Assembly (NCBI RefSeq): GCF_000826545.1
Contig: NZ_CDME01000011.1
Coordinates: 274,001-338,000 of the forward strand
Length of the DNA: 64,000 nucleotides
Origin: Kibdelosporangium sp. MJ126-NF4
GTDB lineage: Bacteria; Actinomycetota; Actinomycetes; Mycobacteriales; Pseudonocardiaceae
Reading direction: 5' to 3'
The position numbers and the translations under genes are program-made. Shown piece after piece: positions 58,011 through 64,000 of the stretch; position 1 is the stretch's first letter; each line of letters starts with the position of its first letter. The notes beneath the pieces were generated by a model. It saw nothing but the letters and a program-made list of their open reading frames with translations, made no database searches and had not been told where the DNA came from.

Positions 58011-58310
58011 GGTTCAACGTCACACGGCCCAATGGTTTGTGCCAGATTGAGCGATGACTCCGATTGATGCATAGCCCGACGACACATGGTCGATCACCAG
58101 CCGAACATCCGCCCGCGATGTGGCGAATTCTGGCCGGATAACACCGTTGAACAGGTCCAATGCTGGTGACGTGGATCACACAAGCACTAAATTCCTTGCT
58201 TGAAGGAAGCCTGGTCAGTTGAGTGTCAACCAGAACGCACCGCATCAGGGGGATCACCGACAGTTCCGCGAACCACGGCCCTGCCATGGTTTGGCACCGC
58301 GAGGGGGACG
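58011..58310. other. gap before the biosynthetic operon: dyads and a 27-codon frame
   Basis: The 300 bp upstream of the MFS gene are less coding-like. They hold two dyads: TTCCTT-5-AAGGAA (58192-58208) and GTTGA-3-TCAAC (58218-58230), candidate operators for the operon. An ATG frame at 58086-58169 encodes a 27-residue peptide ending in QVQCW. It lacks a Shine-Dalgarno site and I rate it as likely chance. No clear -35/-10 pair was found. Confidence 0.5.
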
Positions 58311-59627
58311 ATGCGAACGACGTCACCAGCAACTGTCCTCCCTGTCGCGTTCCGCTGGTTCTGGGGCAGCCAGACGATGAGCTTCGTCGGCGACCGACTG
58401 ACCGGTTTCGCGGTGCCGAGCGTGGCGATCCTCGTGCTCAACGCGTCCAGCGCCCAGGTGGGACTGGTTTCCGCGGCCGGCTGGCTGGCGTATCCCGCGT
58501 TCGGCATGGTCGCCGGGGCGGTGTTGGCCGGTCGCCGCCGTCGCGGGGTGATGATCGCCGGTGAGCTGGTGCGGTTCGTGGCGTTCGTGAGCATCCCGCT
58601 GGCCGCGCTGGCCGGGTGGCTGAGCGTCACGCAGATGGTGGTCGTCGTCGCCATCGCCGGGATCGCAACGGTTTTCGTGGACATCGCGAGCCAGTCCTAC
58701 CTGCCGACACTGGTGGCCCCGAGCCACCTGTTCGCCGCCAACTCACGGCTGCAGGGCTCCGACAGTCTGTCCAAACTGGTCGGCCCCGCACTGGCGGGCG
58801 CGGTGATGAACCTGCTCGGCGGGGTCACCGCCATCGCCGTGAACGCGTTGCCGTTCCTGCTCTCCGCAGTCGGCAGGACGCGGATCGACGTCGTGGAGGA
58901 CCTGCCACCCCGGGCATCGACACGAGAGTCGTTCGCCAACCGGATCCGTGTCGGTGTGACCTACGTGTGGAGCCAGCCGCTGCTGCGGCAAGTGGTCTGC
59001 GCGACGGCGGTCCGCGGGTTCGGCACCGGCGTCGTGGACGCGGTCCTGCTGCTGTTCGCGTACCGCGTGCTGGGTCTGTCCAGTGTGGGCGGCGGATTCC
59101 TGCTGGCCGCCGGGGCGGTCGGCGCGCTGCTCGGCGCGCTGCTGACCCAGCGGATCGCCGTGCGCGTCGGCGTCCGGACAGCGCTTCTGGCCAGCGCGTT
59201 CGAGGGCCTGGTGTGGCTGGCCGTCCCGATCACGCTGCTCACCGCGCCGGTCGTGGTCCTGGTGGCGATCCGGGTCTGCTCCGCGTTCTGGCTGCCGGTG
59301 TGGAACGTGCTGACGACCAGCATCCGCCAGTCACTCACCCCGCCGGGCGAACAGTCCACTGTGCACGCGACCGCACGGACGATGGCCTCGTCGACGATCC
59401 CGCTCGGCTCCATGGTCTCCGGTTTCGCCGCAGGCCTGCTGGCGTCCTGGTTCGGCACGCCGACGGGTCTCGTCGTCGTGCTGGCGATCGGCGGGGCGTG
59501 CACCGCGGCCAGCGTGCTGGTGCTGCGCGATGTCCCCCACAAGCTTCCTGAACAGGCCACAACGCAAGGAGGAGGATCGAATGCACCCGTCCACCACACG
59601 AACGTTGAACGCCAAGGAGTTCGCTGA
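58311..59627 (+). CDS. MFS transporter, probable exporter of the cluster
   Basis: 438 aa from the ATG preceded by GAGGGGGA. The DHA3/EntS-type exporter shows FRWFWGSQTMSFVGDRLTGFAVPSVAILVLNASSAQVGL, LVAPSHLFAANSRLQGSDSLSKLVGPALAGA and RVCSAFWLPVWNVLTTSIRQSLTPPGEQSTVHATARTM, typical of siderophore/macrolide exporters. Twelve membrane helices are expected. The C-terminal 15 codons overlap the radical SAM gene by 47 bp, so translation is coupled. It probably exports the product of the genes downstream. Confidence 0.9.
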   Translation: MRTTSPATVLPVAFRWFWGSQTMSFVGDRLTGFAVPSVAILVLNASSAQVGLVSAAGWLAYPAFGMVAGAVLAGRRRRGVMIAGELVRFVAFVSIPLAALAGWLSVTQMVVVVAIAGIATVFVDIASQSYLPTLVAPSHLFAANSRLQGSDSLSKLVGPALAGAVMNLLGGVTAIAVNALPFLLSAVGRTRIDVVEDLPPRASTRESFANRIRVGVTYVWSQPLLRQVVCATAVRGFGTGVVDAVLLLFAYRVLGLSSVGGGFLLAAGAVGALLGALLTQRIAVRVGVRTALLASAFEGLVWLAVPITLLTAPVVVLVAIRVCSAFWLPVWNVLTTSIRQSLTPPGEQSTVHATARTMASSTIPLGSMVSGFAAGLLASWFGTPTGLVVVLAIGGACTAASVLVLRDVPHKLPEQATTQGGGSNAPVHHTNVERQGVR

Positions 59628-60756
59628 CATCAAGCACACCGTGGCGATCCGCTCGCGGGCACGCAAGAGCCTGCTGGCAGACCCCGGGTACGCGGCGCCA
59701 CTGCCCCAGGAAGTGAGCCTGCAGCTGACGTACAAGTGCAACCTGCGTTGCACGCACTGCTACCAGTGGAACGAGCAGGGGTTCTTCCGCGACTTCAGCA
59801 TCCAGCGGCAGCGCACCGAACTGGAGGTCGACGTCGTCGAGCAGGTCCTGCGCACCACGGCACCGGTCCGATCCAAGACGTTCCTCTGGGGCGGCGAGCC
59901 GCTCATGCACACCAAGTTCAACGAGGTCGCCGAACTGCTGGAACGCTATCCGCGCACAGTCAACATGTGCACGAACGGCCTGCTGTTCAAGCGCAAGCTG
60001 GACGACCTGCTGCGCATCGGCGAGAACCTCAACCTGCTGATCAGCCTGGACGGTCTCGGCGACGACCACGAGGCGTTGCGCGGCAAGGGCACCTTCAAGC
60101 GCACCATGGAGAACATCCAGCTGATGCTGGACCTCAAGCGCGAGGGGAAGTTCGACGGCGAGATATCGTTGTCCTGCATGGTCTCGCACGTGACGGTGTA
60201 CAAGATGTACGAGTTCATGGAGTGGGCCGAGGAACTCGGCGTCAACACGGTCTACTTCCAGTTCCCGTGGTTCATCAGCCCGGAAGTGGCGCAGGCGATG
60301 GACAAGGTGTACGCGGAGTCCTTCGCGTGGCTCGATCCGGACACGAAGACCAAGCAGCCGACCTGGCACTCGTACACCTACCAGCTGCCTGAGGACCAGA
60401 TCCCGGTACTGCGGGAATCCATGGCACGCCTGGCTTCCCGATCGTGGCGCGTGCGTGTCCGCTACCAGCCCCAACTGGCCGCCGACGAGGTCGAGGACTT
60501 CATCCGGGGCACGTCCCGTCCGGCGCAGCACCGCAACAAGTGCCTCGCGGTGTCCAACCGGATGGAGGTGCACGCGGACGGCGCGGTCAGCTCGTGCAAG
60601 TTCTTCCCCGAGTTCGTGGTCGGCAACCTCTACGACACCCCGGTCGAGGAGCTGTGGCAGAGCAAGGACTTTCGTGAGGTCCGCCAGATCCTCTCGGCCA
60701 ACGGCATGATGCCGGTCTGCTCGAAGTGCATCCTGCTCTACCTGAACGGAGTGTGA
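59581..60756 (+). CDS. radical SAM enzyme with SPASM-like C-terminus
   Basis: 391 aa from ATG 59581, which has an AAGGAGGAGG site. The 4Fe-4S SAM motif is CNLRCTHC (C53, C57, C60), the GGEP motif is in KTFLWGGEPLMH, and a beta-barrel core follows. The C-terminal auxiliary-cluster cysteines lie in KCLAVSNRMEVHADGAVSSC and VCSKC, matching a short SPASM/twitch domain. SPASM enzymes modify peptides or small molecules, including carrier-bound or amino-sugar substrates. Its neighbour is a carrier protein and no precursor-peptide gene is evident. Confidence 0.92.
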   Translation: MHPSTTRTLNAKEFADIKHTVAIRSRARKSLLADPGYAAPLPQEVSLQLTYKCNLRCTHCYQWNEQGFFRDFSIQRQRTELEVDVVEQVLRTTAPVRSKTFLWGGEPLMHTKFNEVAELLERYPRTVNMCTNGLLFKRKLDDLLRIGENLNLLISLDGLGDDHEALRGKGTFKRTMENIQLMLDLKREGKFDGEISLSCMVSHVTVYKMYEFMEWAEELGVNTVYFQFPWFISPEVAQAMDKVYAESFAWLDPDTKTKQPTWHSYTYQLPEDQIPVLRESMARLASRSWRVRVRYQPQLAADEVEDFIRGTSRPAQHRNKCLAVSNRMEVHADGAVSSCKFFPEFVVGNLYDTPVEELWQSKDFREVRQILSANGMMPVCSKCILLYLNGV

Positions 60757-60761
60757 AACCC

Positions 60762-61022
60762 ATGCCCGACACCGAGTTCACCATCAAGACCGTGCTGGCA
60801 ACTGTGCTCGGCTCCGGGATCACGCCCGAGCAGATCCGCTCGGACGCCGACCTGGTCGAGGAGTACGGGCTCGACTCGCTCCAGACGATCTCGTTCCTGC
60901 TGGGCATCGAGGACGCGTTCGACCTGGAACTGGACTACGAGACGCTCGAACTCGACCACCTGCGCTCGGTCAACCAGTTCACCGCGTACATCACGTCGAT
61001 CAACGCGTACGCGGCCGGATGA
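60762..61022 (+). CDS. stand-alone acyl/peptidyl carrier protein
   Basis: 86 aa. The phosphopantetheine site is EEYGLDSLQTI (Ser39), with the usual four-helix acidic fold (SDADLVEEYG; LEDAFDLELDYETLELDHLRSVNQF-like end). It would carry an amino acid or acyl group as a thioester. The start is 5 bp after the radical SAM stop, and its TGA overlaps the ATP-grasp ATG (ATGA). Confidence 0.93.
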   Translation: MPDTEFTIKTVLATVLGSGITPEQIRSDADLVEEYGLDSLQTISFLLGIEDAFDLELDYETLELDHLRSVNQFTAYITSINAYAAG

Positions 61023-62233
61023 GGGCAGCACGCCTGGGCACGTTCGACGCGGAGAAATGGTGGCGGCCAACAGACCTGGCCACGCTCCCAGCGATCACGC
61101 GAGCCGGTTCCGACGAGGCCGTCGCCGCGATGGACGAACTCCTCGCGGGATTCTGCGCGCCCGGTGACCGACTGATCACCCGCTATCGGATGGCTGACCC
61201 GATCCGAGACGGGCTCGCGGCGGCCGGGATCACGTTCGAGCACCTGACCGTCGACGGCCCGGACGAGCCGTTCGAGCGGAACGTCTCCCGTGACCTGGTC
61301 GACGGTTTCGTTGTCGAGCCGTACGCCGTGCTCGCGGAGACGATTCAGCTGTCCGATTCATTGCCTGACAACGTTGTCACCGCCGAGGTGAACTCAAAGA
61401 CCTGGTCGAACACATTGGCGCAGTCCATGAACCTGCCTGGTACGGGCATCGTCGTCCGGTCAGAGGCGGAGTTGTCCGCGGCGGTCGCGCGGTTCCCGTC
61501 GGCCATCGTCAAGGACCCGTACGGGGTTTCCGGGCGCGCGGCCTTGGTCGTGGAGTCGCCGGGCGTGCTGCGGGCCATCGAGCGGACGCTGACCAAGCAG
61601 GACAAGCGGATCGAGCTGCTCGTCCAGGAGAAGTACGACGTGCGAACGGACTTCTCGGCGCATGTGCTGATCTCGCTGGACGGCACCTGGCAGCACCGCG
61701 GCGTCCAGGTGATGACCAACCGGGGCCTGCGGCACATGGGCTCGTCGCCCCCGACGCCCGAATTCACCGAGCTGCTCTGGGAAAAGAGCTACTACGAGGT
61801 CATCGACTCCGTCGCCGAGAAGGTGGCGAAGGCGGGTTATCACGGGCCGTTCGGGGTCGATTCGATGCTGCTGCGGGACGGCACACTCGTGCCGGTCCTG
61901 GAGATCAACGCCAGGCATTCGTTGGGACTGCTGTCGTTGACGCTGCACGAGCGCGCCGCCGCGCAGGGCTTGGCGGCCCACCTGTCACAGCTCGAACTGA
62001 CCGTCCCGGCGGGCGGCGGGATCACGTCCGTGTGCCAGGCGCTGGCTGATATCCGTTACACCGGCGGCGAGAGTGAAGGCGTACTCGTACTCAACGGCAG
62101 CACACTCACAGCACCGGGCGGCCGGGTCTATGTCGCTTTGTTCTCGCATCAGCCCGATGTGTTGCGGCAGCGTGTGCTCGACGCTGTTGCCGCGGCGGGC
62201 ATGACGATCAGAGGAGTCGCCCATGCGGCTTGA
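61019..62233 (+). CDS. ATP-grasp ligase
   Basis: 404 aa. The ATP-grasp fold shows AEVNSKTWSNTLAQSMNLPG, AIVKDPYGVSGRAALVVES, and the Mg/ATP-binding VPVLEINARHSLG (Glu, Asn). Such enzymes form acylphosphates and then amides or thioesters; the butirosin ligase BtrJ loads glutamate on the carrier BtrI, an established precedent. Here it is ATGA-coupled to a carrier protein and overlaps the oxidoreductase by 11 bp. The C-terminal 100 residues are variable. The substrate is unknown. Confidence 0.92.
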   Translation: MRAARLGTFDAEKWWRPTDLATLPAITRAGSDEAVAAMDELLAGFCAPGDRLITRYRMADPIRDGLAAAGITFEHLTVDGPDEPFERNVSRDLVDGFVVEPYAVLAETIQLSDSLPDNVVTAEVNSKTWSNTLAQSMNLPGTGIVVRSEAELSAAVARFPSAIVKDPYGVSGRAALVVESPGVLRAIERTLTKQDKRIELLVQEKYDVRTDFSAHVLISLDGTWQHRGVQVMTNRGLRHMGSSPPTPEFTELLWEKSYYEVIDSVAEKVAKAGYHGPFGVDSMLLRDGTLVPVLEINARHSLGLLSLTLHERAAAQGLAAHLSQLELTVPAGGGITSVCQALADIRYTGGESEGVLVLNGSTLTAPGGRVYVALFSHQPDVLRQRVLDAVAAAGMTIRGVAHAA

Positions 62234-63188
62234 CATCGGCCTGATCGGAGCCACGAAGATCGCCGAACGCGCGATCCTCACGCCCGCTCGTAACCGTGCC
62301 GACGTGACCGTCCGTGCCGTGGCCGCGAGCGACGTCGGCCGTGCTCACGAATTCGCAGCCAGGAATGGCATCGGACGCGTCCACGAGGACTACGAGTCGC
62401 TGGTCCGCGATCCGGACATCAACGTGGTGTACGTGTCACTGTACAACTCCGCCCACCACGAGTGGGCTGTTCGCGCAGCGGCGCAAGGAAAGCATGTGAT
62501 CGTCGAGAAGCCGCTGTGCCTGACCGCAGCGGAGTACACGGAGATCAGCGACACCGCGAAGGCCAACGGCGTCCAGGTCGTCGAGGCGATCCCGACCGCC
62601 GGTCACCCGTGGCAGGCGGCCGTCCGGCGGATGATCGACACCGGCGAGTTCGGCGCACTGCGGCGGATCCACACCAGGATCCGGTTCCTGACACCGGCCG
62701 ACGGGACCTACCGCACCCGGCCGGAGCTCGGCGGCGGGATCTTCTTCGACTGTGCGAGCTACTGGTTGCAGGCCGTGCAGTCGACTGCGGGCTTGGCGGG
62801 GGCGACCGGCACGGGCGAATCCGCGTTCGACGGCCCGAACGGGACCGACACGTCCTTCCTCGCCACCTTGAGCTGGGCCGACGGCCGAGTGGCCACTGTG
62901 GACTGCGCGGTCGGCGAGAAGCACGTCGCCGAGATCGAGTTCTTCTTCGAGTCCGCCTCGGTGCGGCTGCGGAACATGCTCAGGCCCACCGTGGCCGCGT
63001 TGCCGCTGAACCTGGCGATCAAGGCAGCCGCGTCCGAGATCCGGTCCTTCCCGCCGGTCGACTACTACCAGGCACAACTGGACCGGCTGTTCGCCGAGCC
63101 GGACGCGCCCGGCGAACGGATCGCGTTGATGGCCGGGATTTACGCGGCAGCACAGTGTTCATCTACTGGGGAAGCTCTGGTCCGATGA
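62223..63188 (+). CDS. Gfo/Idh/MocA-family oxidoreductase
   Basis: 321 aa. The Rossmann NAD(P)-binding end is LDIGLIGATKIAERAIL, with VEKPLCLTAAEY as the family hallmark (EKP). The C-terminal substrate domain is RIRFLTPADGTYRTRPELGGGIFFDCASYWLQAV. It catalyses sugar, inositol or amino-acid-type oxidation/reduction. Its ATG lies inside the ATP-grasp gene and its TGA overlaps the next ATG. Confidence 0.93.
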   Translation: MRLDIGLIGATKIAERAILTPARNRADVTVRAVAASDVGRAHEFAARNGIGRVHEDYESLVRDPDINVVYVSLYNSAHHEWAVRAAAQGKHVIVEKPLCLTAAEYTEISDTAKANGVQVVEAIPTAGHPWQAAVRRMIDTGEFGALRRIHTRIRFLTPADGTYRTRPELGGGIFFDCASYWLQAVQSTAGLAGATGTGESAFDGPNGTDTSFLATLSWADGRVATVDCAVGEKHVAEIEFFFESASVRLRNMLRPTVAALPLNLAIKAAASEIRSFPPVDYYQAQLDRLFAEPDAPGERIALMAGIYAAAQCSSTGEALVR

Positions 63189-64000
63189 GGAAACCCCTGG
63201 CGGCCTGGCAGAGGTTCGCACTCGGCTTCGAGAACAACCGCCCAGGCTGGGCGACCGGACAGTGGTTCACCCTGAACGCCGTGGTCGAGATCCGCGGGCC
63301 GCTGGACGTTCGACGACTCGACCAGGCCTTCCGGCAACTGGTCGACCGCAATGACGTGCTGCGTACCCGAATCGAGGACGGCGAACAGGTCATCCGGCCC
63401 GAGGTCCCGACCGAACTGGAACTCGTCGACGAGTCCGACTCCGACGAGTTGTTGTTCGCACCGGTCGAGTTCACCGCGATGAGCCCGATCCGACTTCGGC
63501 TCGCCGCGCCCGAACCCGGCAGGCACCTGCTGTGCCTACACCTGCACCACATGCTGGCGGATCCGGCGACACTGTGGATAGTGCTGAACGAGCTCGCGGC
63601 GCTGTACCGGGGACCGCTGCCCGCTCCACTGGCACAGTTCTGGCAGTATGCCGAGGATCAAGGACGGTTGATCGCGGACGGCCGCACAGCCGCCGAAGCA
63701 TGGTGGCGAAAGGTATCCGGCCCGTCGGCCTCGCCCGCCGTCACACCTGAGGGCCAGTACGCCCTGCGGCAACGAATCCTCACCGCGGACGAACTGTCCG
63801 AACTGGAACGGTTCTCCCGCAGGAACCGCAGCACCGTGCTCATCTCGCTGCTGGCCGCCGTGGCGTGCGCAGCGCTGCCGTACCTCGGCCCAGGAGACAC
63901 CGTACTGTTCAACACCTTGTTCAGCCGCCGAAACCGGATTGAATGGCGTGCCTTGCCCGGCCCGTGCACAGTCCCCGCCTACCTACCTCTGCCACGACCG
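63185..64000 (+). CDS. stand-alone NRPS condensation-domain protein (5' part)
   Basis: 272 residues from ATG 63185 to the window edge; the gene continues outside. The N-terminal condensation fold begins WQRFALGFENNRPGW and has the core motif HLHHMLADP. The second His is in place of HHxxxDG, but the Gly after Asp is Pro (HHMLADP). An AWWRKVSG segment and the start of the second lobe (TVLISLLAAVACAAL) follow. It may form an amide or ester with the carrier-bound group. It is ATGA-coupled to the oxidoreductase gene. Confidence 0.88.
   Translation, partial: MRKPLAAWQRFALGFENNRPGWATGQWFTLNAVVEIRGPLDVRRLDQAFRQLVDRNDVLRTRIEDGEQVIRPEVPTELELVDESDSDELLFAPVEFTAMSPIRLRLAAPEPGRHLLCLHLHHMLADPATLWIVLNELAALYRGPLPAPLAQFWQYAEDQGRLIADGRTAAEAWWRKVSGPSASPAVTPEGQYALRQRILTADELSELERFSRRNRSTVLISLLAAVACAALPYLGPGDTVLFNTLFSRRNRIEWRALPGPCTVPAYLPLPRP

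Noticed and set aside
1..64000. tRNA, rRNA, CRISPR array, transposase, integrase, phage genes
   Set aside because: I looked for tRNA-like T-loops, evenly spaced direct repeats and transposase motifs by eye and found none; a covariance-model or HMM scan would be decisive.

Overview
The window is high-GC, gene-dense actinobacterial DNA. GTG starts are frequent, Shine-Dalgarno sites are strong, ATGA/GTGA stop-start overlaps are common, and several genes appear to start on leaderless mRNAs. Gene content (XRE/DUF397 pair, Nudix, DUF2332, DUF4873, LpqY-SugABC, SigE-RseA-HtrA-TatB, GlgC-GlgM) and gene order suggest a filamentous member of the Pseudonocardiaceae (Amycolatopsis/Lentzea/Kibdelosporangium-like). 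The family is an inference from content, not from a database search.

Layout. 0-24.6 kb is mostly conserved housekeeping DNA. It holds MoeZ, a DUF3152 zinc protease, a lipase-like hydrolase, TetR regulators, a translationally coupled Ser/Thr kinase and N6-adenine DNA methylase, an AurF-like diiron protein with its TetR, DUF3107, a ferritin-like protein, a DEAD-box helicase and a PQQ-type beta-propeller. These are followed by RecB-type nuclease, MarC, PHP phosphoesterase, bacterial PH, Nudix, DUF2332 and MaoC genes. The order moeZ/DUF3152/TetR/DUF3107/ferritin-like/helicase/propeller matches what I recall of Mycobacterium tuberculosis Rv3206c-Rv3212. 24.6-57 kb matches Rv1239c back to Rv1209: corA, sugC-sugB-sugA-lpqY, a stress protein, an MgtE-N/CBS protein, DUF1003, mrp, tatB, htrA, rseA, sigE, an O-methyltransferase, glgC, glgM, DUF3117, tagA and a DivIVA-domain protein. 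Inserted among these are accessory genes: vapBC, a metallophosphoesterase/ParB-like pair, HxlR/DUF899, XRE/DUF397, an MFS/LysR pair and repeat elements.

57-64 kb leaves that conserved order. After a PadR/membrane-protein pair, a tightly overlapping operon begins at 58.3 kb: MFS exporter, radical SAM enzyme with a SPASM-like tail, stand-alone acyl carrier protein, ATP-grasp ligase, Gfo/Idh/MocA oxidoreductase and a stand-alone condensation-domain protein that runs off the right edge. No adenylation domain is seen, so ATP-grasp activation onto a carrier protein is a plausible logic. This is the best candidate for an undescribed biosynthetic pathway.

Non-coding structure is rich. A palindrome family with conserved TCGTGAG arms sits at three convergent gene ends and supplies stop codons there. 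A 0.7-kb nested inverted-repeat element lies at 53.3-54.0 kb. Inverted-repeat operators lie in front of several regulators. A short leader ORF and a GC-rich hairpin precede corA. I saw no tRNA, rRNA, CRISPR array or insertion sequence.
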